Shown piece by piece: positions 1-7,547 of a stretch of DNA of 44,245 nucleotides; within the stretch, counting starts at the first letter, position 1, and every line of letters begins with the position of its first letter. The notes below the pieces were generated by a model. The model was not told where the DNA came from. It searched no databases and saw only the letters and a list, made by a program, of their open reading frames with translations. A program made the position numbers and the translations under genes. Origin of the DNA: Muribaculum sp. (lineage in GTDB: Bacteria > Bacillota > Clostridia > Lachnospirales > Lachnospiraceae); the NCBI GenBank assembly GCA_023663735.1, contig JAMPGV010000018.1, positions 1-44,245 on the forward strand, in the 5' to 3' direction.

Positions 1-153
1 CTGCCCAATTCATATCATACCAAAATTTTTTATAAAATACTATATTTTCAAAAAAATATTGAGTTTTCCATAAAACCATTGATTTTACAGGCTTTTCCGG
101 AAGATTTCAGGATACTGCCGTGGCACAATATGCGGAAACAATGATATCTCTTT

Positions 154-348
154 TTAAGAAAGCATATCAAGTATAGATTCACACATGATTCCAATTTCTG
201 TGATTTTGTCTTCTCTATCAAATCCCGACTTTTGCAGTTTTTCAGAAACAATATCTTCTATCTTTACAAAAGCGTTATCGGATAAATTATTAAAATCAAC
301 GCTGACGCCTATTGATTTCATAAATTCAATTTGCTTGTCGCTAAACAT
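154..348 (-). CDS. small acidic protein, possible immunity partner
   Basis: This 64-residue protein is acidic and has no membrane segment. I do not recognise a named family with certainty, though small proteins starting MFSDKQIEFMKSIG are familiar in Clostridia. The start is an ATG at 348. It lies two bases after the TAA of the upstream nuclease-like gene, so translation is probably coupled. A small acidic gene placed tightly behind a basic toxin-like protein is the usual arrangement of an immunity gene, but that role is inferred from context only. It is followed by about 150 AT-rich bases at the window edge in which I see no gene. Confidence 0.6.
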   Translation of the reverse strand: MFSDKQIEFMKSIGVSVDFNNLSDNAFVKIEDIVSEKLQKSGFDREDKITEIGIMCESILDMLS

Positions 349-350
349 GA

Positions 351-863
351 TTATACCCCGCCTTCCATATATCTCTTTTTCGTTTCACTACTGGTTTTAC
401 TTCCGGTTTTACTTCTGATTTTACTTCTGGTTTTACTTCCGGTTTTCCATACAGTTATCATTTTTTTGGTATCGGGATTTATAACTACTGTAGCGACTTT
501 ACCTATAACCTTTTGGCTTTTTCTTCCGTTATCATCTATCACTATTGGCCCTATGTTTAGCGGATGTCTCAGAGCTGCTTCAATAGCTTCTTTTGAAACC
601 CTTTTTTCCCCTTTTCTTTTAGCAGCATGTTTTGAAATGCTCCTGACCGCTATTTCACCTTCTGCTCTGCTATTTCTATGAACCATGTTTGCTGATCTCT
701 TGCGCTTCCGCATTTGCGCAATCGGCTGCCGTCGATAGGATATTGGCATATCCTCCAAAGCCAAGGTCGGCTCCACCGCAACATCCCTGTTCCCACCTGC
801 CTTCCCCTTCCGCTCCGCCTTCGCCTTTCTCCGCTCAGGCTTCTTCTGTACCACCGTATGCAT
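351..863 (-). CDS. phage/polymorphic-toxin-like nuclease domain protein
   Basis: The predicted protein has about 170 residues and is strongly basic. I chose ATG 863 because GGGAGGGG sits a few bases upstream; the longer GTG start at 878 would put that ribosome site inside the gene. The C-terminal half runs from EAIEAALRHPLNIG through IDDNGRKSQKVIGKVATVVI to INPDTKKMITVWKTG. That layout resembles RNase domains of the barnase/EndoU/colicin/RelE type at the C-termini of phage head-morphogenesis proteins and polymorphic toxins. No phage N-terminal domain is present, so it may be a detached toxin tip or a degraded remnant. The tail carries five tetrapeptides of the KTGS type, encoded by a 12-bp repeat. 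The family assignment is from remembered motif shape, not a search. Confidence 0.5.
   Translation of the reverse strand: MHTVVQKKPERRKAKAERKGKAGGNRDVAVEPTLALEDMPISYRRQPIAQMRKRKRSANMVHRNSRAEGEIAVRSISKHAAKRKGEKRVSKEAIEAALRHPLNIGPIVIDDNGRKSQKVIGKVATVVINPDTKKMITVWKTGSKTRSKIRSKTGSKTSSETKKRYMEGGV
391..450. repeat. 12-bp tandem repeat, 5 units, coding
   Basis: Five 12-bp units, each a variant of CCGGTTTTACTT on the + strand, lie end to end. Read on the minus strand they encode tetrapeptides KTGS, KTRS, KIRS, KTGS and KTSS at the C-terminus of the nuclease-like protein. The last unit is degenerate. Confidence 0.85.
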
Positions 864-1000
864 ACAGTCCCCTCCCACGTCAAATGATTACCGGTATCCG
901 CACCGGCCTTCTGAACCGGCCGCTTACCGTCATTGTAATTCATTTGATGCAGGAAAGGGGATTCTACTACTCATGTGTAGAAAAATAACCGCCTCTCAGC

Positions 1001-1891
1001 CTATGCACTTTGGGAACTCCCGCCGTTATGCAGTTCATTCCACAACGTAAACCCAAGAATCAGGACTCCGCCCGCCACCTGCCGGACACTCATGTCCTCC
1101 CCCAGAAACACCACCGAGACCAGAACCGCCGTCAGCGGATCTATATAACTCAAAATCGCCGCCTCCTGACCGGGCAATTCCTTCAGCGCCGAAAAATACA
1201 TGCAGTATGTAACTCCCGTATGAAGCAGCCCCACCGCCAAAAGGCATCCCCATCCCACGCCGTCCAGTCCCGACAAATGCATTCCCCCCGTACAGGCCAC
1301 ATAGGGTATCAAAACCACAATTGCCGCCATAAACTGCAAAAACGTCCTGTGGATGCCCGTCACATTTTGAATCCTCTTGTTGAGCAGGATCACCGCCGCA
1401 TAAAAAACGGCGGCGCCAAGCCCCAATAGAACGCCGGACAGCCCGCTTCCTCCCCACCCGGTATGGCTGTCTGCCCCGATAATGAGAATTAACCCAAACG
1501 TTGACATGCCGAAACAAACCACCTGTTTTCCCGTCAGCTTCTCATGAAACAGCAAAGGACTCACAGCCGTCACAAGAACCGGCGCAAAATAGTAGCTCAG
1601 TGTGGCGGCTGAGATCGTGGTATACCGATACGCCTGAAAGAGCAGGATCCAATTGATCCCCATGGCTATGCCGGACGCCAGCAAAAGCGGGATTTCCTTT
1701 TTGATCATCCTGAAATCAAACTTTTGCTTGGAGAAGACCAGATAAACGGCAATCAACGCAGAGGCCAGAACCGCCCTGTATAACGCCAGCTCTCCGGAGC
1801 TTACGGAGATATTTCTGGTAAACAGGCCGAGAGTGCCAAATATGGCCATGGAAATGCCGAGCATAGCTTTCGCATTGAATCCCTTTTTCAT
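1001..1891 (-). CDS. EamA/DMT-family transporter
   Basis: This is a drug/metabolite-transporter superfamily membrane protein of about 296 residues with roughly ten hydrophobic segments. It shows the two-repeat EamA layout: the first half begins AMLGISMAIFGTLGLFTRN and the second half begins around GVLLGLGAAVFYAAVILLNK. Such proteins export or import small metabolites; the substrate cannot be read from sequence. ATG 1891 is preferred over the upstream in-frame start at 1924 because GGAAAG lies just upstream. Its leader holds a 16-bp tandem array that repeats the same purine-rich, SD-like core. It follows the lipoprotein gene on the same strand but is separated by about 100 bases, so cotranscription is uncertain. 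Confidence 0.85.
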   Translation of the reverse strand: MKKGFNAKAMLGISMAIFGTLGLFTRNISVSSGELALYRAVLASALIAVYLVFSKQKFDFRMIKKEIPLLLASGIAMGINWILLFQAYRYTTISAATLSYYFAPVLVTAVSPLLFHEKLTGKQVVCFGMSTFGLILIIGADSHTGWGGSGLSGVLLGLGAAVFYAAVILLNKRIQNVTGIHRTFLQFMAAIVVLIPYVACTGGMHLSGLDGVGWGCLLAVGLLHTGVTYCMYFSALKELPGQEAAILSYIDPLTAVLVSVVFLGEDMSVRQVAGGVLILGFTLWNELHNGGSSQSA

Positions 1892-1900
1892 ATGGCTTTC

Positions 1901-1980
1901 ACTTTCCTTCCTTGGTACTCTCATTCCTTAGCGCTTTCCTTCCTTGGCACTTTCCTTCCTTGGCGCTTTCCTTCCTTGGC
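1901..1980. repeat. 16-bp tandem repeat, 5 units, leader of EamA gene
   Basis: Five contiguous 16-bp units close to GCTTTCCTTCCTTGGC fill the gap between the lipoprotein stop and the transporter start. Units 3, 4 and 5 are almost identical and unit 2 is the most diverged. On the coding strand each unit contains AAGGAAGGAAAG, which resembles a Shine-Dalgarno sequence, and the last copy abuts the real ribosome site. Confidence 0.9.
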
Positions 1981-1990
1981 TCCTTCACCT

Positions 1991-2632
1991 TCACGCCTTC
2001 TCATTCGACACAAACAGATACCCCGCGTCCGTCTTCCTCAGCGTAACCCGCCACTTTCCTTCTTCGTCCTCTTTCTCATACTCCAGCACAAGAAGCTCCT
2101 CATCCTCCCAAGTCCCCGAGGCCACGCGGCACCATTGAAAATTGGTGTCCCCCGCCACCAGATAATAACTGTCATAGTCCTCCAGATAATAAAACCGATC
2201 CAGACCGATCTTCTGCGTCTCCGAAAGCCCGATTCCAAGCTTCTCTTTCAGGAAAGCATCCATCTCAGCCGCCGTGACCTTCATCACATCCAGATTCACA
2301 GCGTTCTCGTCCAGTTCCGCCAGCTGCGCCAATTCCTCCTCAGATTCCTGATCCGCCGCCCCTCCGATTCCATTATAGAACAGTTGGAACAGATCAATTT
2401 CCTCCGGCTTCCCATACTCGCCGGATAGCAGCATATTGTTCATATTATAGGTTCCACCGTTGAAAAATTCCGTGTTAAAGCGCTCGATCTCCTCCTCGGA
2501 GAGCGATTTCGGAGCAGCGCCGCACCCGGCGCATACCAGAACCGCACAGGTCAGAACCGCAGAAAGCAGCCCGATCCTGCCTCTTATGATCCGTTCCACA
2601 GATGCCTTCCAAATTCTCCGCTTCTTGCTCAT
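1991..2632 (-). CDS. putative lipoprotein of unknown function
   Basis: The protein has 213 residues, with a basic N-terminus, a hydrophobic stretch at about residues 20-36 and a lipobox-like CAGC giving a candidate lipidated Cys37. The rest is soluble, acidic and rich in Glu, Tyr and Leu, with a C-terminal beta-like stretch ending GKWRVTLRKTDAGYLF. I do not recognise the family. The start at 2632 has GGGAGGG seven bases upstream. It lies 86 bases after the M56 sensor gene on the same strand, so it may be part of that sensor/repressor operon and anchored on the same outer face of the membrane. That functional link is inferred from position only. Confidence 0.75.
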   Translation of the reverse strand: MSKKRRIWKASVERIIRGRIGLLSAVLTCAVLVCAGCGAAPKSLSEEEIERFNTEFFNGGTYNMNNMLLSGEYGKPEEIDLFQLFYNGIGGAADQESEEELAQLAELDENAVNLDVMKVTAAEMDAFLKEKLGIGLSETQKIGLDRFYYLEDYDSYYLVAGDTNFQWCRVASGTWEDEELLVLEYEKEDEEGKWRVTLRKTDAGYLFVSNEKA

Positions 2633-2684
2633 GATATAACCCTCCCATCCCTAAAGTCAACAACCTCGCGGCATTCGCACAAAG

Positions 2685-2703
2685 TCAACTGCATTGACTT
2701 GCT
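2685..2703. other. inverted repeat between M56 gene and lipoprotein gene
   Basis: AAGTCAA and TTGACTT form a perfect 7-bp inverted repeat around CTGCA. A further TTGACTTT copy lies nearer the lipoprotein start. It may be a weak promoter or protein site. No T-run follows it, so it is not a terminator. Confidence 0.35.
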
Positions 2704-2718
2704 CATTGCCCGCGGGAA

Positions 2719-5544
2719 TCAATCCGCAAAGTTCAGATTCTCAAACACTTCCTGAGCCTCCGATTTCCCTTCCGCCTCCGGAATCAGCAGACCGCTCTCT
2801 TCCGTGGCAAACCAGCCGCCGTCTCCGCTCTCCGTCTCCGCATAAATCCATGTGAAAGTGGCGTCCGTCTTCACAAACCGGACGGTTGCAGGTTCCATCA
2901 CATGGCTGGGCGCAGTCCGGTCGGGTGTCGTATGCACGTTCAGTCTGGCGGTCAGGCGAATGTCGTTCAAAGTCTGGAAATCATAAGTATTCTGCGCAAC
3001 CTGCGCCAGTATCATCTCCTGATTTTCTCCCTTCACCAACCGCCACTGTGCCTTCACCCAGTCGGTCTGAACCACATCCTGCCTCCGGCTTCCGCTGATC
3101 ACGCCGTCCTCGATGGTACAGCTGCGGATATCATCGGAGAAAGAACCCACCTCTTTCAGCGTTCCCTGCGTATATCCGTACAGGAAAGTCATCGGATCGC
3201 CGCTGGGACCGTCCCCGTACAATGCCAGCACGATCTCTTCTCCGTCCGGACTCACCGCCCAGATGCCATTGTACATAGCCTCGTACCAGCCCTCCAAGAC
3301 CGTGCCGCCCTCCCGGAGCAAATAAGTGTCGTAGGGACATTCGGAATCCATCTCCGTCCCGGGTTTGCCGGTCAGGCTCACCCGCTCCGTCCTGCCGTCT
3401 CCGTCCAAATCTACATAGACATAATTCTCCGAGAACGTGCGGTTGGACAGTTCCACAAGCACTCCCGGGTGGTTCAGCAGATAATCCCGCACCTGCGAAC
3501 CATAGACGTCGCACTCCTCCTCGGAAAGATCCGCCAGCGCCTTCCCCTTCCAGAGATTGCCGCTGCTCAAAGCCGTCTTGCCCGTGTTGATCAACGGCAA
3601 GTGTACGGCTCTGCTTCCGTTTCCATACATGTGCAGAAATCCGCCATACACGCTGATCCAGCTAAAAGGCGCCGTGTCGCTGATCTTATTTGTGATCGGA
3701 TAAGTCTCTTTATCGTATTCCCCCGTCTCCAGATCTAAAATGCAGATCACATCCTCCACATAGTCCAAGTCCCCATCGCGATAGGATGTGCTGGAAGGAA
3801 AATACATTTTCCCGTCCGCTTCCGCCCAAGCCACATCCGGCAGATAATAGGGATACAGACAGCGAAGCCCCGAACGATCCAGCCGGTAAACCCCATCCAG
3901 ACTGGTCTGAATATAGTATGCGGGTTCTCCGCCCTCGTCGGAATCCACCGCTCTGGTCGTGTACACAGTCCGGACTCTGGTATCCGCAGGCGCCCAGATC
4001 CCCGCGCTGCTCTCGATCAGCACCATGGGAATCTCCACGGCGGAGCCGTCGCTTGCAAAGGTGTAGGTGACAGCCGCCCGACTGCCCTCCCCCGGCAAAC
4101 CCAGATCCTGCAGCCAAGGAATTTCATAGCTTTCCACGGTCAGTGGAATCAGGTCATAACTCACCTGTCCCTCTCCCGCTCCCAGACGAAGAATTTGCAC
4201 CGCAGCGGCCACGGGATCCGTATAGCACTCATAGGACTGCGCATCCGTACCCAAAGTCAGGTTCCGCAGAATCACCTGATAAGAATCCGTGTAAAAATCT
4301 GTATTGCCGGAACCAAAATCATATGCCCCTGCGGTTCCATACCGCTGTTCAAAGTCCTCCCGGCTCTCGATCAGCTCCCCGGATCCCGGCTCCTCATCCT
4401 CCCAAGATTCCCCATTCTCCTGACGCTCCGTTCCGGGAACTTCGCCCTGCGGCGCGTCGTCCGGACGTCCCGCCCGCGTGGTAAACAGAGCGACGCCTGC
4501 CGCCAACAGAATCACTGCCCCCAAAAGGATGCTCCACCTCTTGGCATTCTGACTGACATTCTGATAAGAAAGGACGTTTTTCACGCGCTGTCTGACACTG
4601 TTTTCGCCAAAGGTCAGCGGCGTCACCGCCGCCTGTCCCTTTCCTTCCGCAAAGTTCAGAAGGGATTGGGAATACTGGCGTTTGATGTCCGTCCCCATCA
4701 GCCGGATCACACGCTCATCACAGGACATCTCCATATCCCGCTCCAGAAAATAGAATGCGATCCACACAAAGGGATTGAACCAGTAAAGCGCCGTCAGCAG
4801 AAACGCCAGATTTTTGACCAGATAATCCTTTCTGCGGATGTGTACCCGCTCATGACAGATAATATAATCCCGCTCCCCCTCAGACAGCCCCCGCGGTATA
4901 TAGATTCGGGGGCGGATCATCCCCAGTGTAAACGGAGCCGCAATCCCCTCACAAACATAGATATTCTCCCGAACCCACAGGGCACTCTTGAGAACCCTGC
5001 GGATCCGCAGCAGCGCCAGACCGTTCCAGCCCAGAATGGCCAGAACTCCCAGCCCCCAGACTGTCAACAACGCTGCACCGGCCAACACAGATTTCAGATT
5101 CAAATACCCTGCGGAAGCGTTAAACCCGGAAGGCACATCGCGCTCCCCCGCATCTTTTGCGTGGAGCTGTCCGGCCTCTCCCCCAAAACCGCCGTCCGCC
5201 GGATTCGGCTGCGCCCAATCTCCGCCTGCCCCCTGCGGATTCTGCGCCGGAACCGTTCCCGCCGTCAGGCCGGTTCCCGCTTCCGGGGCGTCGTCCCCGT
5301 CGCGCAGAGCCTGCTCCACCCATGCGGCGCTCTCCGTCCTAGAGGGCATAATCCCGAAATGGCTCTCCGGCACCACAGGACATAGAAGTCTTGCAAACAC
5401 CAGAAGCCACAGCAGATACGAATAGACTTTGGGCAGTTTTCTGATGAGAAAGCGCACCGACAGCACAAGAACCACCGCCGCCGCAATCTGCAGCTGTAAT
5501 ACCAGCAGTTGAATGTAAAACATATCCATCTTCATTTCCCTCAT
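2719..5544 (-). CDS. M56 (BlaR1/MecR1-like) membrane metallopeptidase with novel sensor
   Basis: This 941-residue membrane protein is a site-specific zinc protease of the BlaR1/MecR1 type. Membrane segments lie near residues 10-32, 40-55, 150-172, 243-266 and 337-355. The zinc motif HERVH is at 231-235 and the downstream acidic segment is ERDMEMSCDE. In BlaR1 the extracellular end is a penicillin-binding domain. Here about 585 residues follow the last helix and show no SxxK or KTG pattern. Instead there is a region with repeated strand-turn blocks, a VDLDGDGRTERV calcium-loop-like motif and a C-terminal SH3-like stretch around LNVHTTPDRTAP. The start ATG overlaps the repressor stop by four bases, so the pair is cotranscribed. 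It likely senses an envelope signal and inactivates the neighbouring repressor; the ligand is unknown. Confidence 0.88.
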   Translation of the reverse strand: MREMKMDMFYIQLLVLQLQIAAAVVLVLSVRFLIRKLPKVYSYLLWLLVFARLLCPVVPESHFGIMPSRTESAAWVEQALRDGDDAPEAGTGLTAGTVPAQNPQGAGGDWAQPNPADGGFGGEAGQLHAKDAGERDVPSGFNASAGYLNLKSVLAGAALLTVWGLGVLAILGWNGLALLRIRRVLKSALWVRENIYVCEGIAAPFTLGMIRPRIYIPRGLSEGERDYIICHERVHIRRKDYLVKNLAFLLTALYWFNPFVWIAFYFLERDMEMSCDERVIRLMGTDIKRQYSQSLLNFAEGKGQAAVTPLTFGENSVRQRVKNVLSYQNVSQNAKRWSILLGAVILLAAGVALFTTRAGRPDDAPQGEVPGTERQENGESWEDEEPGSGELIESREDFEQRYGTAGAYDFGSGNTDFYTDSYQVILRNLTLGTDAQSYECYTDPVAAAVQILRLGAGEGQVSYDLIPLTVESYEIPWLQDLGLPGEGSRAAVTYTFASDGSAVEIPMVLIESSAGIWAPADTRVRTVYTTRAVDSDEGGEPAYYIQTSLDGVYRLDRSGLRCLYPYYLPDVAWAEADGKMYFPSSTSYRDGDLDYVEDVICILDLETGEYDKETYPITNKISDTAPFSWISVYGGFLHMYGNGSRAVHLPLINTGKTALSSGNLWKGKALADLSEEECDVYGSQVRDYLLNHPGVLVELSNRTFSENYVYVDLDGDGRTERVSLTGKPGTEMDSECPYDTYLLREGGTVLEGWYEAMYNGIWAVSPDGEEIVLALYGDGPSGDPMTFLYGYTQGTLKEVGSFSDDIRSCTIEDGVISGSRRQDVVQTDWVKAQWRLVKGENQEMILAQVAQNTYDFQTLNDIRLTARLNVHTTPDRTAPSHVMEPATVRFVKTDATFTWIYAETESGDGGWFATEESGLLIPEAEGKSEAQEVFENLNFAD

Positions 5545-5900
5545 CCCCCGTAATCGTCGATCAGTTTCTGAATCTCCTGAATCTGCTTCTTGCTCAGCTT
5601 CTGTCTGCTCATGAACGCCGCCACAAAACGAGGCAGCGAACCCTCAAAGGTCTCCTCCACCATCTGCTCGCTGCATCGAGCCATGTACTCCTCCTTCTTG
5701 ATCCGGGAAGTCACCACCGCATCCTCGTTCTGCAGGATGCCTTTCTGGCAGAGCCGCCGTAATACCGTGTAGGTGGTGGATTTCTTCCAATTCAACTCCC
5801 GTTCGCACAGCGTTACCAGCTCCCCCGAAGCGATCGGCTCCCGCCGCCAGACCAGCTCCACAAAACGGCTCTCCGTCTCCGCAAGCCTAAAATCTCCCAT
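5541..5900 (-). CDS. blaI: BlaI/MecI/CopY-family transcriptional repressor
   Basis: This 119-residue winged-helix repressor matches the BlaI/MecI family in length and layout. The DNA-binding half contains ELNWKKSTTYTVLRRLCQKG, the characteristic recognition helix and wing entry, and the C-terminal half is a helical dimerisation region. In the family, the membrane protease partner triggers cleavage of the repressor and derepression. Here it is the first gene of the unit and its stop overlaps the M56 sensor start. AGGAGG precedes ATG 5900. Two TACA-N3-TGTA operators lie upstream, one inside the promoter, so the operon is almost certainly autoregulated. The symbol denotes the family, not proven beta-lactam resistance; no beta-lactamase is in the window. 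Confidence 0.9.
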   Translation of the reverse strand: MGDFRLAETESRFVELVWRREPIASGELVTLCERELNWKKSTTYTVLRRLCQKGILQNEDAVVTSRIKKEEYMARCSEQMVEETFEGSLPRFVAAFMSRQKLSKKQIQEIQKLIDDYGG

Positions 5901-5981
5901 ATGTCCTCCTTTTCACACCCGTCCGGAACGATCCCGCTCTCCGGACACGGCCGCCAATGCCGGAATCGATTCATCCGGTTA

Positions 5982-5998
5982 GTTTACAACTTGTAGAC
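5982..5998. promoter_or_regulatory. BlaI-type operator, proximal
   Basis: GTTTACAACTTGTAGAC contains TACA-N3-TGTA and is the near-perfect reverse complement of the second site 13 bases away. BlaI and MecI repressors recognise TACA/TGTA dyads. It lies downstream of the -10 element, where bound repressor would block elongation or open-complex formation. Confidence 0.8.
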
Positions 5999-6010
5999 CT
6001 CTTGAGCATA

Positions 6011-6039
6011 AGTCTACACCTTGTAAACCCATCTGTCAA
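6011..6039 (-). promoter_or_regulatory. blaI operon promoter with embedded operator
   Basis: On the minus strand TTGACA (6034-6039) is followed after 17 bases by TAGACT (6011-6016). The second operator, GTCTACACCTTGTAAAC at 6012-6028, fills the space between the two boxes. Repressor binding here would directly exclude RNA polymerase. Confidence 0.75.
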
Positions 6040-6145
6040 CTCCCCGGGTAAAATTATTTTCAAAATGATATTCAAACTTACTTTCAAAATGATTCTTAAA
6101 ACCAGAATGCTTGTTCCAAAAAGCAATGCCCACCGTGCGGTTTCC

Positions 6146-6721
6146 TCATAGACCGCTCTCCTCCCGTATGGCTAAGACGGCTCCCGTATAGACCCGCTTT
6201 AAATGTGCGATTATAAGCTGCTCGTCATATTCTAAAGAATTGTTGGCGAGGATGCTGGCGTATCCGTGGACAAACAGCGCAAGCGTTATAAACACTTCTT
6301 TGGTCTGCTCCAGATTCATCTTCATCGCCTCCTGCATGACGGAGAGAACAGGCGCAAGTCCCTCTGAATCGATCATCTCGAGCAGACTGTTTTCAACAGC
6401 GAAACCCGATTGAAAAAGAAATCGGAACAAATAAGGTTCTTCCACCGCAAAGCGGATATAATTTGTCCCAATTCCCAACATGACATCTTCCTGTGCCGCC
6501 GGAACCCGCATCAGATATTCCGTGTGATAACCGCCGGTTTTTTCGTAAACAGCCCTTTTCAATTCTTCAATCGTTGCAAAACAGTACATCACAGGCTGTG
6601 TGGAACAGCCCAGCTTTTGGGAGACGGTCCGCGCGTTGACCTGTTCCGCACCCGCGGCTCTTGCGACCTCAAAGGCCGCGTCTACGACCATCTCCTTTGT
6701 GACTTTCGCTCTCCGCGACAT
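6146..6721 (-). CDS. TetR-family transcriptional regulator
   Basis: This TetR-type regulator has 191 residues. The N-terminal helix-turn-helix covers roughly residues 10-50 (AAFEVARAAGAEQVNARTVS, then LGCSTQPVMYCFATIEELK). The rest is helical, with FAVEEPYLFRFLF typical of ligand-binding domains in this family. ATG 6721 is chosen because GGGGGAG lies just upstream; the earlier start at 6757 lacks this. It sits downstream of the ABC exporter operon on the same strand but has its own promoter and a palindromic AT-rich site upstream, suggesting autoregulation. The ligand is unknown. Control of the adjacent exporter is possible but not shown. Confidence 0.88.
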   Translation of the reverse strand: MSRRAKVTKEMVVDAAFEVARAAGAEQVNARTVSQKLGCSTQPVMYCFATIEELKRAVYEKTGGYHTEYLMRVPAAQEDVMLGIGTNYIRFAVEEPYLFRFLFQSGFAVENSLLEMIDSEGLAPVLSVMQEAMKMNLEQTKEVFITLALFVHGYASILANNSLEYDEQLIIAHLKRVYTGAVLAIREESGL

Positions 6722-6794
6722 GGTATCTCCCCCTTTTATAAAGGATTGTTCAGGCATGATTTATTTCGGCAGCTTTCTTTTTGTATCATCGCCA

Positions 6795-6816
6795 TTATAT
6801 AATCATCGTTATATAA
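6795..6816. promoter_or_regulatory. candidate TetR operator
   Basis: TTATATAA, six bases, then TTATATAA again forms an inverted repeat immediately downstream of the tetR-gene promoter. Position and symmetry fit an autoregulatory operator. AT-richness makes chance similarity possible. Confidence 0.5.
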
Positions 6817-6818
6817 CA

Positions 6819-6848
6819 TATATAATATATTCTGCCCCTTTTTGTCAA
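6819..6848 (-). promoter_or_regulatory. promoter of TetR-family gene
   Basis: The minus strand has TTGACA (6843-6848) with a -10 of TTATAT or TATATA after 17 or 18 bases (6819-6825). The -35 is a perfect match to consensus. Confidence 0.6.
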
Positions 6849-6902
6849 TGATTTTCACAAATTAAATAGGGAAGATTACGTTGGAAAATCCATTTTCAAA
6901 CT

Positions 6903-7547
6903 TTACCTTACTTGTGTCAGCGCTCCCATATCCATCTCATACACTCTGTCGCAGAGCAGGTTAATGTCCTCCCGGTTATGACTGATGATGAGGATGAGCT
7001 TTCCCTCCTCCTTCAGTCCAAGCAGGAGCTTTCGTATCTCCTCCACGCCGTGATTGTCCAGCCCGTTCATGGGTTCGTCAAGGATAATCAGATCAGGGTT
7101 CTCCATGATAGCCTGTGCGATACCCAGCCGCTGGCGCATCCCCAGAGAATATTTCCCAACCCATTTCTGATCGTCAGGGTCAAGACCGACCATGGTGATA
7201 CACTCCCTGATGCGCTCCTTTCCAACCACATTTCGTATGGAGGCAAGATATCTCAAATTCCGAAATCCTGATTCTCTGGGCAAAAAGCCCGGTGTCTCGA
7301 TGACGAAGCCGATATCCTCAACAAATTCCACGTCTCGCCCGACCTGTTTTTCCCCGACCCATATCTCGCCCTCCGTGACAGGCATAAACCCGCACAGACA
7401 CTTGATCAACACTGTCTTCCCGGAACCGTTCCTTCCCACGATCCCATAAATCCCCCGCTCCGGTATCTCCAGACTGATGTCCTTCAATATCGTCTGATCC
7501 CCTATTGTCTTAGAGACATTTTTAAAGATAATCTTCCTATCATTCAT
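6903..7547 (-). CDS. ABC transporter ATP-binding protein
   Basis: This 214-residue ATPase is the nucleotide-binding subunit of an ABC exporter. Walker A is GRNGSGKT, the signature is YSLGMRQRL, Walker B is LIILDEP and the switch histidine is in ISHNRED. The short length and DEPMNGLDNHGVEEIR segment are typical of drug- or peptide-export ATPases paired with ABC-2 type permeases. ATG 7547 overlaps the permease stop by four bases and has GGGGA upstream; an alternative ATG at 7562 would place that site inside the gene. It is the last gene of the lipoprotein-permease-permease-ATPase operon. Confidence 0.92.
   Translation of the reverse strand: MNDRKIIFKNVSKTIGDQTILKDISLEIPERGIYGIVGRNGSGKTVLIKCLCGFMPVTEGEIWVGEKQVGRDVEFVEDIGFVIETPGFLPRESGFRNLRYLASIRNVVGKERIRECITMVGLDPDDQKWVGKYSLGMRQRLGIAQAIMENPDLIILDEPMNGLDNHGVEEIRKLLLGLKEEGKLILIISHNREDINLLCDRVYEMDMGALTQVR

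Noticed and set aside
650-943. 97-codon frame overlapping the nuclease-like gene
   Set aside because: No ribosome site before its ATG; Trp/Arg-rich shadow of the real gene in another frame.
880-1000. terminator or small gene between the nuclease-like gene and the EamA gene
   Set aside because: Only a weak 6-bp TTCTAC/GTAGAA pairing is present; stem too short for confidence and no frame with a ribosome site.
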